Part shown: positions 32,545-40,199 of the stretch, piece by piece | Layout of the letters: each line of letters starts with the position of its first letter | How positions within the stretch are numbered: position 1 is the stretch's first letter | Assembly (NCBI GenBank): GCA_964627035.1 | Contig: CAZVKN010000026.1 | Location: 1-40,199 of the forward strand | Origin: CAZVKN01 sp964627035 | GTDB taxonomy: Bacteria; Electryoneota; AABM5-125-24; Hatepunaeales; Hatepunaeaceae | DNA: 40,199 nucleotides | Reading direction: 5' to 3' | Position numbers and translations under genes: made by a program | The notes under the pieces: generated by a model | What the model saw: the letters and a program-made list of their open reading frames with translations, nothing else | What the model was told of the DNA's origin: nothing | The model's database searches: none

Positions 32545-33552
32545 TCATTTCTTGTCTTCTTTATAGTGAAAATCGAACCGTTCACTTTTCAATTCAGCGA
32601 GAGCCTTAATTATCGGCTTTGGAAAGTTGAACTCCCGCTTCTCCCGATACGGCATAGGCTCATCAGACAGTTCTTCCTCAATCATTGTTGATTCGAGTGA
32701 CTTGTTCCATGCATCAATCTCGTCTTTCTGATTGCGACCGATCTGACGGGATCTTCTTGAGGCGATCATTGCTGCTTCGTAAACCGAACCGGCGATCCCC
32801 TTAAAATCTTCAATAAGTTCGGGTTCAACCAATTCAGGCTCCTCAACAATCGGGCTGGGCTCCTCAGATTTATGTGTGGTCTCTTCAATATTCTTGATTT
32901 CAATTGTTCCATCTGAAGCACTGGAATCGTCAGCTTCTTTGTTAGATGGGTCCTCGCCATTCACCTTTTCGATCATTTGTTTTGATCCTATATGATTTGA
33001 ATCTATTATTTGCAGTAACTGCTGAATTGTGGTTTCAAAATCGTCATTAACAATTTGAAACGGATACTTCTCTCCCTCAGCTTTCTCCATCGTGTATCTT
33101 TCCAACCTGTGGTCAATAGCTTCACTGTTCTCGCTTCCGCGTCCGGTCAGCCGCCGACGCAAAACTTCCACTGACGGTGCGTGCAGGAACACAGCAATAG
33201 TACAATCGGGACATATCTTTTGGACTGCTGCTCCACCCTGAACATCGAGATCAAGCAGAACCGTTTCACCTTTTTTCAGACGATCCTCAATCCCTTTTCG
33301 CTCAGTGCCGTACAACTCACCATGAACATCCGCCCATTCGATAAAATGTCCATTATCTATCTTATCCTGAAATTCTTCCCGACCGATAAAATGGTAATGC
33401 TCACCCTCTTTCTCGTAGTCCCTGCGCACCCTTGATGTGGTTGAAACATTGTATCTGAATTCCGGTCGTCTGTTCATAATTTCAAGTATAACGGAGTTCT
33501 TGCCCCCACCTGACGGTGCCGAAATGACCACCAACCGACCCTTATTATTCAA
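32545..33552 (-). CDS. gmk-rpoZ: guanylate kinase fused to RNA polymerase omega subunit
   Basis: 335 residues against about 205 for Gmk alone. Residues 1-185 are guanylate kinase: the P-loop SAPSGGGKNS at 11-20, STTSRVRRDYEKEGEHYHF (GMP-binding Arg and Tyr), GHFIEWADVHGELYGT and LLDLDVQGG. The P-loop residue after Lys18 is Asn19, where Ser or Thr is the rule. Residues 190-250 are an acidic, proline-containing linker (EEPSPIVEEPELVEPE). Residues 250-330 match omega: GSVYEAAMIASRRSRQI, then an acidic insert and PKPIIKALAELKSERFDF. The frame is uninterrupted. yicC precedes with an 8-base overlap and coaBC follows, the same order as separate yicC, gmk, rpoZ and coaBC in other bacteria. Confidence 0.88.
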   Translation of the reverse strand: MNNKGRLVVISAPSGGGKNSVILEIMNRRPEFRYNVSTTSRVRRDYEKEGEHYHFIGREEFQDKIDNGHFIEWADVHGELYGTERKGIEDRLKKGETVLLDLDVQGGAAVQKICPDCTIAVFLHAPSVEVLRRRLTGRGSENSEAIDHRLERYTMEKAEGEKYPFQIVNDDFETTIQQLLQIIDSNHIGSKQMIEKVNGEDPSNKEADDSSASDGTIEIKNIEETTHKSEEPSPIVEEPELVEPELIEDFKGIAGSVYEAAMIASRRSRQIGRNQKDEIDAWNKSLESTMIEEELSDEPMPYREKREFNFPKPIIKALAELKSERFDFHYKEDKK

Positions 33553-34423
33553 TATTCTGCACCTGCTCCCTAATCTGTTCCACTATCTCTTTCATCTTGA
33601 CACCGGTCTGTGAAACATCCACCAGCCAACTCTTTGATGTAATTGTGTTGACTTCACGTCCAATCTCCTGCAGTATGAAGTTCAGCGTCTTCCCTATCGG
33701 TTCTGAAAGCTTTAGTTTGCTCTCAAACATATCAATATGGCTTTTCAGCCGAACGATCTCTTCGCTGATATCAAGTCTGTCCGCTGCAAGGGCGATCTCC
33801 ATCTCCAGCCTAACCGGATCTAGTCTGGTATCATCCATCAGTTCGCTCAACCTGTCCAACAGCCTCTGTTTGTATTTGACAGCCTGCTGCTTCGCACTCT
33901 CTTCAACCTGCAGCAGATTCAAGCGAAGATTATCCAACCGTTGTTTTATGTCAACGCAGAGTGAATCTGCCTCCTTTACGCTCGATTCAACTAACTGTTC
34001 AATTGCCTTCTTTAGAGACAACTTCGACAACTGCCAGAGACGATTGCGATACTCCTCATCTTCCTCCGTTCTGATCAGATCCGGAAATGTCAAGATGTGA
34101 TTCAGACCAATCTCGCCTTTCAGATTCAGAACGTCGCTTAAATCTTTGATAACCTTTGAATAACCGAGTGCCTTGCTGCGATCCAGGCTGATTTTAGGTC
34201 CATCTGAATCGCTCCACTCCTCGTTGACATAGATGGTCACTCGCCCGCGGTGAAGTTTCTTGCTGATTATATTGCGCAGCTCGGTCTCATGCTCGTTGAG
34301 AGACCGCGGCAGTCTGATGTTCAGGTCGAGAAAGCGGTTGTTTACGCTCCGCATCTCAACGACCACACTCAATGTATCATCCCCCGCGCGACCGGCACCG
34401 AAGCCGGTCATACTACGTGCCAT
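33545..34423 (-). CDS. yicC: YicC/YloC-family endoribonuclease
   Basis: 292 residues, normal length. Family signatures are at both ends: MTGFGAGRAG, VEMRSVNNRFLDLNIRLP and HRGRVTIYV, and at the C-terminus LNFILQEIGREVNTITSK plus VKMKEIVEQIREQVQNIE. Members are RNases involved in small-RNA and mRNA turnover. The middle is a long coiled-coil-like helical region (VEESAKQQAVKYKQRLLDRL). The end overlaps the gmk-rpoZ start by 8 bases. It is placed as in many bacteria, just upstream of gmk. Confidence 0.94.
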   Translation of the reverse strand: MARSMTGFGAGRAGDDTLSVVVEMRSVNNRFLDLNIRLPRSLNEHETELRNIISKKLHRGRVTIYVNEEWSDSDGPKISLDRSKALGYSKVIKDLSDVLNLKGEIGLNHILTFPDLIRTEEDEEYRNRLWQLSKLSLKKAIEQLVESSVKEADSLCVDIKQRLDNLRLNLLQVEESAKQQAVKYKQRLLDRLSELMDDTRLDPVRLEMEIALAADRLDISEEIVRLKSHIDMFESKLKLSEPIGKTLNFILQEIGREVNTITSKSWLVDVSQTGVKMKEIVEQIREQVQNIE

Positions 34424-34444
34424 AATTTCCCATTATGTTACTGT

Positions 34445-35437
34445 TCAATTTCCCCACCTGATATTGACAGACACCCGGTGCGATTCGCCAAGCTCATCAT
34501 GTCCGATGAACGCATAATCGAGTGACAGAGGCTTGAATTTAATCCCACCGCCGAAGGTCAGCCTGTCGTCATCCTGCCCAACCCGAAGAGCGACCAAATT
34601 ACGGACTACATATTCGCAGCCGAGATGAAGCTTAGCTCCATCCGAGTCGCCAAAATTTTCAAAGTGATAAGCAATATCAACAGCAGGAACGATGGTGGCT
34701 TCCAGGCTTGGTAGCTGTAAAGCATACGATGTACCGAATCGCACATTTGGAGCGATCACTTCGCTGCGACCGCTGTCCCACATCAGCACGGTTCCAAAAA
34801 CATCTCTGACAGCCAATCCGAGATTAAGCGGAACTCGTGCAAATGGGATTCCTCTGATCCCCACATCTGCACCCAGTCCAAACGCACTATGCTCACTGCC
34901 GAAATGTTTGAACAGCAGCTTAGGCGCTATCCCCCAGTTCCACTGCCTGTATCTGTCCGACTTTGCAACGAACAGGGCATACTCGGCTTCATTTACGATT
35001 TTGTCTATCAAGATTCGATTGCCTTCCGAATCCGGTGACTGATCGGGATTCTGTAGCCTGGTGAACGGTATTCCGTTGACTCCCAGCCGAATCAAGCCTG
35101 CTGACCAGATAGATCCGTCTCCGCGCGGCAGGGCAACTGAAGCGGCATCGTAGTCAACAACTCCGTCAAACCGCTCGCTGTGCATCAACACCGCCTGCTT
35201 TCGGGTTATGTTCTGCAACCCGGCAGGATTCCAGAACAGAGACCAGGCATCATCCACAAGTGCGACGGAGGCTCCACCCATTGCCAGCATGCGTGCACCG
35301 CCACCTGCAGCCATAAACTCACCGCCATACCTGCCGGACAAATCGGCAAACAGCGGTGATGTGATCATCAAACAGATGATCATTGAGATAGAAAAAGAGA
35401 GCTTCTTCAACCGTTTCTGTATGTTAAAATCTAACAT
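34445..35437 (-). CDS. PorV/PorQ-like outer membrane beta-barrel protein
   Basis: 330 residues. A long signal peptide (SFSISMIICLMITSPLFAD) is followed by GGEFMAAGGGARMLAMGGASVALVDDAWSLFWNPAGLQ in pieces, the hallmark start of the UPF0164/PorV/PorQ group (aGaRalgmGgA..a..D..a..wNPAgl). Alternating hydrophobic strands run to a C-terminal HRVSVNIRW ending. In type IX secretion, PorV escorts cargo from the translocon to the attachment machinery, and PorQ is its paralogue. Given at least three YPNPFN-tailed proteins in this window, a link to type IX secretion is plausible, but FadL-like roles are not excluded. It lies between lptD and yicC (56 and 21 bases). Confidence 0.78.
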   Translation of the reverse strand: MLDFNIQKRLKKLSFSISMIICLMITSPLFADLSGRYGGEFMAAGGGARMLAMGGASVALVDDAWSLFWNPAGLQNITRKQAVLMHSERFDGVVDYDAASVALPRGDGSIWSAGLIRLGVNGIPFTRLQNPDQSPDSEGNRILIDKIVNEAEYALFVAKSDRYRQWNWGIAPKLLFKHFGSEHSAFGLGADVGIRGIPFARVPLNLGLAVRDVFGTVLMWDSGRSEVIAPNVRFGTSYALQLPSLEATIVPAVDIAYHFENFGDSDGAKLHLGCEYVVRNLVALRVGQDDDRLTFGGGIKFKPLSLDYAFIGHDELGESHRVSVNIRWGN

Positions 35438-35493
35438 GGTAAGTTAACTCCATATTTGTTCAGGATCAAGTGTAAAACCAAAAGCAATAGCAG

Positions 35494-38175
35494 TCAGAAG
35501 CTATAAATTCCTCCTCCACCTTTCCGTTTCTCGACCTTCACGTCGTGTAGTTGTGAAGCTTTTATATTTATAATGAGATAGTATCCTTTCCCCACACCTG
35601 TCGGGTTCCAGTTTAACCTCCCTTCCCAGCAGTGCAGATCTCTATATAACGAAATACTCGACGAAGTCACTTTTTTATCCTTAATATCATAGGTTGTGCT
35701 GTAGGATGCCTTCCAATTATCTGTGATTGTCACATCCAGGTTGAGTCCGGCAGTTTGAGTAATCCTGATATTGTCGGGATCTGCACGACTCTCATAATAT
35801 CGCAGATTGATTCCTGCTTTCCACGGCAGTGGACTCGGCTTCCATTCAGGATTGTCAAATCGGTCTTTGATCTGGCGGTCATATCCGGTTGTATCCTGTT
35901 CATCGCTGGAACTGATCCCTGCTTCACCTTCTACGTTGAATGAAGATCGAAGATTAAAGTCCAATAGACGCAATCCATCCGGAGCCGGGTCGCTTACCAC
36001 AATCTTCCTTCCCTCGCTGTTAGCCATTAGCTTGTAGAAGCTGTGATGCGATGTCAAAGTGAGCGAAAGTCCCGACACACCTCCAAAATCACCACCGAAC
36101 GGTCGCACCCGCATCGTGCTGGTCAGATCCTGCCATTTTAACGAATCAGCGAGAAAATTGATCCCGGTGCTGTTGTTCAGGGTAAACAACTCACCTTTAT
36201 TGACCTTGTCATCTTTTAACTGTTTGTACTCGAACAGGTTGCCCAGCGAAATAGACATTGACATGCTCTCATTGCGAGGCGTACCGCCATACAACGTGTT
36301 ACGGGCGAACTCGTCATAATAGGTCTTCTTTCCGGCGGAATCGGAAAATATCTTATAGTAGCCCCATTTCGGTTCGCTGAAATCGGGTGTGTAACCGAAA
36401 CTCACACTCGGACTTAATGTGTGTCGGATTGCCTCGATTGAGAGCAGTCCCGGCTTGAAAATTCCGTAGAGCTTGGTATTGAAGCCGACCGATCCGCTAA
36501 ACGTCCTGCGTGCCCGAAAACCATCCTGTTCAACAGTATCAATTGTTCCGTCTTGGAGTTGATTGTATCCATACCACTCGTCATACCAAGTCTCTTTGTA
36601 GGAGAATGATGGAGTGACCGAAACATATTCCAATGATTTCGGACGTGCTGATATGTTGACAGAGTGGTTTGCCCCCCGCTGGAGCTGTGATGATAGACTG
36701 TAGTCGGTTTCAACACCTCCGGTGACGGTATCAATGGATATCAGTGCTGTAGATTTCACGTTTTTCCGATTCTGCACCTCACCGCTGTAGCTGAAGAATA
36801 TCTCATTCCACCATCTGATGTCTTCCGGTTTGGTGCCCTCAGCGGGTGGAATTATCGCTGATTGACTGCGGCTGAAGCGGATAATCGGGAATTTCTGGGT
36901 GACTTGTCCGGTTATCAGATTTTCCTCATATCCCAAGTTCACCGAACCGCTGTAGGGGGAACCTTCCCAATTTTTGGTCAGCGTCAGATTTGATCGCATC
37001 GTCTTATTCAATCGCTCATAGAGATTCAAAGAATAATCGTCGTAGTAAGAAGCGGTCGCATACTTGGCATCCATCACCAGCCGCGCTGTCGGTGACAGCG
37101 TGTGATTATGATATGCTGCAATGTCCCACTGCTTATTGCCCGATTGGTTGACCCATGATCCTGACATGCGACCGTTAAGCACATAGCGCAGTTTGTACCG
37201 TGCATTGGAGTATAACTGAATGCCGGATCTTTCGTAAAAATTGAGTTTAGTTGTGAGGTCAAAATAGTCATTGGCTGCCCAAAAATAACCGAGATTCCTG
37301 AAATATCTGCCTTGTCCGGCAGTTTCGCCATAGGTCGGGATTATCAAACCGGAATGTCTGCCTCCTTTGGTCGGAAACACGGCAAACGGAATAATCATCA
37401 CCGGCACAGGTCCAAATTTGAGGACTACCGGACGGGAAACGACTTTGTCCTTGATAACCAGTTTTGCTTCCTTACTCCAGAATACATAATGCGGATCATC
37501 GTAATCGCAGGTGGTGTAATTTGCTGATTCAATGTAATATAGATTCTTCTCCAAACGCTTGATCTTTTTACCTGTATAATCACCATCTTCCAGACCGGTC
37601 TCACCCTGAAGCACACGTCCTCTGCGACTGCGGAGGTCGTATGTCATCCGATGTCCGACGATAGTCTGAGTTCCATCCTTCATCTCCGGCAGACCTATCC
37701 ACTCCAGTTTGTAGTCATCATTTGCAGTTGCTGTATCAATCTCTGTTCCCAATGAATCAGCTTGTGAATCTGTCGTCAACGAATCAGTTTTATCTCCGGT
37801 TCTTCTCGTCCGAACCGTGTCCAGCTTGCCCTCCGCTTTTATCAGGTGTTCATCCCACCAGACCTCAATCTTCTCGGCCATCAGCAACATATCCTGGTAT
37901 TCAACCTTAGCGTCACCTGTCAACAGAGTTACACGCGGATCAACCGTTGACCTGACCAGGTCCGCGGAGTAAGTGACAATGGTGTCCAGGTCGGAGGTTG
38001 AACGAGTCGTGTCAGCGGAAAGAGTATCAAGAGAAGCAGGGGCAGGAATTACAACTCCTGATTCATCGGCGCTCTGCGAGAACAGTGAATGACATAAGAA
38101 TAAATTAAATACTATAAATAGACATGTCATTCTGAACATAGTTAAGAATCTCTCTTTCCCTCTCAAATCATTCAT
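35494..38175 (-). CDS. lptD: LptD/OstA LPS-assembly outer membrane protein, with a repeat in its 5' end
   Basis: About 893 residues. The OstA-like N-terminal domain has LLTGDAKVEYQDMLLMAEKIEVWWDEH in part, then SANYTTCDYDDPHYVFWSK and VPVMIIPFAVFP, both typical of LptD. A large barrel follows with repeated aromatic strands (NARYKLRYVLNGRMSGSW). LptD places lipopolysaccharide in the outer leaflet; its lipoprotein partner LptE is not seen. I start at the ATG at 38173-38175, which overlaps the rarA stop by 8 bases (ATGAATGA). A later start at MFRMTCLF is possible. Bases 38125-38154, encoding about RFLTMFRMT just before the hydrophobic leader, are a copy of the dispersed repeat. A 30-residue acidic Ser/Thr/Asp stretch near 135-155 is unusual. 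Confidence 0.87.
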   Translation of the reverse strand: MNDLRGKERFLTMFRMTCLFIVFNLFLCHSLFSQSADESGVVIPAPASLDTLSADTTRSTSDLDTIVTYSADLVRSTVDPRVTLLTGDAKVEYQDMLLMAEKIEVWWDEHLIKAEGKLDTVRTRRTGDKTDSLTTDSQADSLGTEIDTATANDDYKLEWIGLPEMKDGTQTIVGHRMTYDLRSRRGRVLQGETGLEDGDYTGKKIKRLEKNLYYIESANYTTCDYDDPHYVFWSKEAKLVIKDKVVSRPVVLKFGPVPVMIIPFAVFPTKGGRHSGLIIPTYGETAGQGRYFRNLGYFWAANDYFDLTTKLNFYERSGIQLYSNARYKLRYVLNGRMSGSWVNQSGNKQWDIAAYHNHTLSPTARLVMDAKYATASYYDDYSLNLYERLNKTMRSNLTLTKNWEGSPYSGSVNLGYEENLITGQVTQKFPIIRFSRSQSAIIPPAEGTKPEDIRWWNEIFFSYSGEVQNRKNVKSTALISIDTVTGGVETDYSLSSQLQRGANHSVNISARPKSLEYVSVTPSFSYKETWYDEWYGYNQLQDGTIDTVEQDGFRARRTFSGSVGFNTKLYGIFKPGLLSIEAIRHTLSPSVSFGYTPDFSEPKWGYYKIFSDSAGKKTYYDEFARNTLYGGTPRNESMSMSISLGNLFEYKQLKDDKVNKGELFTLNNSTGINFLADSLKWQDLTSTMRVRPFGGDFGGVSGLSLTLTSHHSFYKLMANSEGRKIVVSDPAPDGLRLLDFNLRSSFNVEGEAGISSSDEQDTTGYDRQIKDRFDNPEWKPSPLPWKAGINLRYYESRADPDNIRITQTAGLNLDVTITDNWKASYSTTYDIKDKKVTSSSISLYRDLHCWEGRLNWNPTGVGKGYYLIINIKASQLHDVKVEKRKGGGGIYSF
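38125..38154 (-). repeat. dispersed TGTCATTCTGAAC repeat in the lptD leader
   Basis: Matches 28 of 30 bases of the consensus TGTCATTCTGAACGTAGT+GAAGAATCTCTC seen at 9665. It is read in frame and forms or precedes the positively charged start of the signal peptide. Confidence 0.75.
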
Positions 38176-39508
38176 CCTTCTTCTCATCACCGGATTTCTC
38201 ATACCTGTCCGACCACCATCTTCTCAATCGTTCAGCAATTTTACGCTCACTTCCCTGATTGGTTGGGCGATAATAGACTCGCCCTTCAAGTCCATCCGGC
38301 AGATGCTGTTGTTCGGCAAAATGCTCACTATATGAATGTGCATACCGATAGCCTTTGCCATAGTCGTGTGCTTTCATCAATCCGGTAACCGCATTTCTTA
38401 AATGCAATGGAACCGGACGATCCGGATCTTTCTTCACATCCTCCATTGCCATTGAAATCGCCGTGTATGATGCGTTGCTCTTCGGTGAAGAAGCCAAGTA
38501 GCATACAGCCTGAGACAGCGTTATTCGCGCTTCCGGCATTCCGATGAACTTGACAGCATCCGCACATGCCTGAGCCAGCACCAATGCAGTAGGATTTGCA
38601 TTTCCAATATCTTCACTTGCGAGCACAACAATCCTGCGAGCGATGAACATAGGGTCTTCTCCACCGTCCAACATTCGTGCCAGCCAATATAGCGCACCGT
38701 CCGGATCACTCCCACGCATACTCTTGATAAAAGCAGAGATCACATCGTAGTGATACTCACCCTTCTTGTCATACCTGCCGGTTCTGACCATCAAAGCTTG
38801 CTCGATAAGGTCGGTTGTCAGCTCAATAGGCGATTCTAACCCACTCGCTATAGCTAACTCTACTGCTACCTCCAGACAGTTCAGAGCCACCCGAGCATCA
38901 CCTCCGCAGTAGTCTATAAGTGCGTCACGCGATGCACTTAAAAGCGAAAGTGACATAGATGACAGGTCATCATCTTTACTGACAGCCCTGTCAATTATGC
39001 TCCCGACATTGTCGGCTGTAAGCAGCTTAAAAGAAAACACTCGACACCGTGATAAAAGAGGTCCGATCACCTCAAACGAAGGGTTCTCGGTTGTAGCACC
39101 GATCAGCGTTAATGTGCCGTTCTCAACAGCATGTAACAGTGCATCCTGCTGAGCTTTGTTGAAGCGGTGAATCTCGTCAATAAACAGAATCGTCCGTTTG
39201 CCCAATCCCCGTCTTGAAATTGCTTCATCAATGATCCGGCGCACATCCTTTACACCGGATGTCACTGCCGAAATCTCTTCAAGCTTAGACTCAGTGATAT
39301 TGGCGATGATTCGCGAAAGAGTGGTTTTACCGGTTCCCGGTGATCCCCACAGAATCATGGATGGAATCTTATCCCTATCAATCAGGCGACGTAGAGCTGA
39401 CTTTTCTCCAAGCAGATGTTCCTGACCGACAAACCCGTCAAGTGTGTCCGGTCTCATCCTTTCAGCAAGTGGTCTGCTCTGCTCTTCAAACAGGGTGTGG
39501 TTGGTCAT
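38168..39508 (-). CDS. rarA: RarA/MgsA, replication-associated recombination AAA ATPase
   Basis: 446 residues, usual length. Walker A GSPGTGKT lies at 55-62, followed by AVTSGVKDVRRIIDEA, Walker B ILFIDEIHRFNK, sensor 1 GATTENPSFEV, and the C-terminal helical domain (DPDGALYWLARMLDGGEDP, RRIVVLASEDIG, QAVCYLASSPKSN). RarA acts at stalled forks and gaps. The last residues are acidic and basic (SGDEKKDE) and overlap the lptD start by 8 bases, an odd but tight coupling of DNA repair and envelope genes. Its promoter should lie in the 78-base gap shared with the divergent fixH-like gene. Confidence 0.95.
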   Translation of the reverse strand: MTNHTLFEEQSRPLAERMRPDTLDGFVGQEHLLGEKSALRRLIDRDKIPSMILWGSPGTGKTTLSRIIANITESKLEEISAVTSGVKDVRRIIDEAISRRGLGKRTILFIDEIHRFNKAQQDALLHAVENGTLTLIGATTENPSFEVIGPLLSRCRVFSFKLLTADNVGSIIDRAVSKDDDLSSMSLSLLSASRDALIDYCGGDARVALNCLEVAVELAIASGLESPIELTTDLIEQALMVRTGRYDKKGEYHYDVISAFIKSMRGSDPDGALYWLARMLDGGEDPMFIARRIVVLASEDIGNANPTALVLAQACADAVKFIGMPEARITLSQAVCYLASSPKSNASYTAISMAMEDVKKDPDRPVPLHLRNAVTGLMKAHDYGKGYRYAHSYSEHFAEQQHLPDGLEGRVYYRPTNQGSERKIAERLRRWWSDRYEKSGDEKKDE

Positions 39509-39546
39509 CGTCGGCTGCTATTATTGCTGTTACAGTTTATTTCAAT

Positions 39547-39570
39547 TATATTACTCTAATAAGTAATATA
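39547..39570. promoter_or_regulatory. perfect palindrome in the rarA/fixH divergent promoter region
   Basis: TATATTACT (39547-39555), spacer CTAATA, AGTAATATA (39562-39570). Nine-base perfect arms fit a dimeric regulator's operator or overlapping -10 elements of the two divergent genes. It is not an FNR or CRP consensus. Confidence 0.45.
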
Positions 39571-39586
39571 GCAATTTATTCGGCTG

Positions 39587-40048
39587 ATGAGAAACGTGAA
39601 GAGAAAAAACTTTGTGCCGTTGGGTTTGATAGGTGGGATTGCTTTGTTTGTTTTTATCTGGATATTTCTGGTGATATTCGCTGCATCCAAGCCTAAAGGA
39701 TTGGTCTCACCGGACTATTACTCACAAGAGATGCAGCATCAACAGAGGATCGAAAGCCGCCAAAGATCAGAAAACCTAACTGATAAGGTAGAACTCGAAA
39801 TTAATGATGCAAAGAGGTCGGCTGTTATCCACTTTCCCAATGAATTTCAACCCGAAAAGATTTCAGGAACAATTGAGCTGTTCCGACCATCAGATACCAA
39901 GCTTGATATCAACATTCCTATATCTGTATCTGACAGTCGATCTCAAAACATTGATATATCAACGATTAAATCCGGTTTCTGGCGCATAAAAATCAATTGG
40001 CAACTGGACAGCACAAATTTTTACGATGAATTCAGTTTTATAAAGTAG
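39587..40048 (+). CDS. FixH-like membrane protein
   Basis: 153 residues. One membrane helix (about 9-33: FVPLGLIGGIALFVFIWIFL...) is followed by the FixH signature LVSPDYYSQEMQHQQRIESR (YY...xxxxQxRI) and a small beta-rich domain ending YDEFSFIK. FixH belongs to assembly of cbb3-type cytochrome oxidase (fixGHIS/ccoGHIS), probably in copper delivery. No other ccoN/fix genes lie in the remaining 150 bases of the window. The ATG at 39587 lacks a good Shine-Dalgarno; a GTG at 39596 is an alternative start. Confidence 0.75.
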   Translation: MRNVKRKNFVPLGLIGGIALFVFIWIFLVIFAASKPKGLVSPDYYSQEMQHQQRIESRQRSENLTDKVELEINDAKRSAVIHFPNEFQPEKISGTIELFRPSDTKLDINIPISVSDSRSQNIDISTIKSGFWRIKINWQLDSTNFYDEFSFIK

Positions 40049-40105
40049 TGCCTACTTGTATAATTCGGTTAGGGCTGATAACAAAAAGCAACTCAAATAT
40101 CATGG

Positions 40106-40168
40106 GGGCGGACTTTCAGTCCACTCTAAAAGTGTCTACCCATCAAAGAGCGGACTAAAAGTCCGCCC
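40106..40168. repeat. GGGCGGACTTT hairpin repeat
   Basis: GGGCGGACTTT (40106-40116) and AAAGTCCGCCC (40158-40168) are perfect inverted arms, with inner GGAC/GTCC variants around a 41-base loop. A dispersed repeat type; it could also serve as a terminator for the fixH-like gene, though no T-run follows. Confidence 0.7.
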
Positions 40169-40199
40169 TTGTATCTTACCCGTGATACAGGTTAACTTC

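Noticed and set aside
28863..34423. Replication origin near dnaB/rarA
   Set aside because: No DnaA-box cluster, dnaA, dnaN or clear AT-rich unwinding region was noticed; dnaB position alone is not evidence.
1..40199. CRISPR array, transposase, integrase or prophage genes
   Set aside because: No regularly spaced repeat-spacer pattern and no recognisable mobile-element protein; the repeats present are short, nonautonomous palindromes.

Overview
The window reads as chromosomal DNA of a Gram-negative bacterium from an uncultivated lineage of the FCB superphylum type; I cannot name the phylum. The grounds are an LPS-bearing outer membrane toolkit (lptD, bamD, lnt), three complete secreted proteins that end in a YPNPFN-type C-terminal sorting domain (type IX secretion style), a PorV/PorQ-like barrel, and housekeeping genes of bacterial type. 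An archaeal-type GatE is the striking exception. Almost every gene from 4.9 to 39.5 kb lies on the minus strand, in tight, often overlapping runs.

Layout, left to right. 0-2 kb: a short VCBS-type secreted fragment, about 900 bases without a gene, then tRNA-Leu(CAG) and secG on the minus strand, with tRNA-Leu(GAG) diverging on the plus strand under a near-consensus promoter. 2.1-4.8 kb (plus strand): an MBL-fold hydrolase and a VCBS-repeat secreted protein. 4.9-10.8 kb (minus): iron-sulfur and FAD subunits of a molybdenum hydroxylase without the catalytic subunit, a DUF433/DUF5615 toxin-antitoxin-like pair, a second sorting-domain protein, and an overlapping porB-mocA-like-xdhC run. 11-16.4 kb (minus): ABC-2 permease, an M16 protease, a K+ channel with RCK domain, and an exported protein-isoaspartate methyltransferase. 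16.5-18.4 kb: gatE. 18.8-21.1 kb: a large acidic sorting-domain protein with a textbook terminator. 21.6-25 kb: nadD, bamD, a small membrane protein, lnt. 25.1-34.4 kb: Gfo/Idh/MocA oxidoreductase, ruvX, rel/spoT, dnaB, family-4 UDG, coaBC, a gmk-rpoZ fusion, yicC. 34.4-39.5 kb: PorV-like protein, lptD, rarA. 39.6-40 kb (plus): a fixH-like gene, then a hairpin repeat at the window end.

How the genes work together: Lnt, BamD, LptD and the PorV-like barrel build the outer envelope through which the sorting-domain proteins would pass. Rel makes and destroys (p)ppGpp, and two classical (p)ppGpp targets, guanylate kinase and the RNA polymerase omega subunit, are here one polypeptide. yicC, gmk, rpoZ and coaBC keep the order seen in many bacteria.

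The most interesting observations are the guanylate kinase-omega fusion (with Asn in the Walker A Ser/Thr position), the archaeal-type GatE, and a family of dispersed palindromic repeats. One repeat type has invaded at least two protein-coding genes in frame (mocA-like and the lptD 5' end), and a separate repeat-like insert probably sits in the FAD subunit gene. No CRISPR array, transposase, rRNA or prophage was seen.
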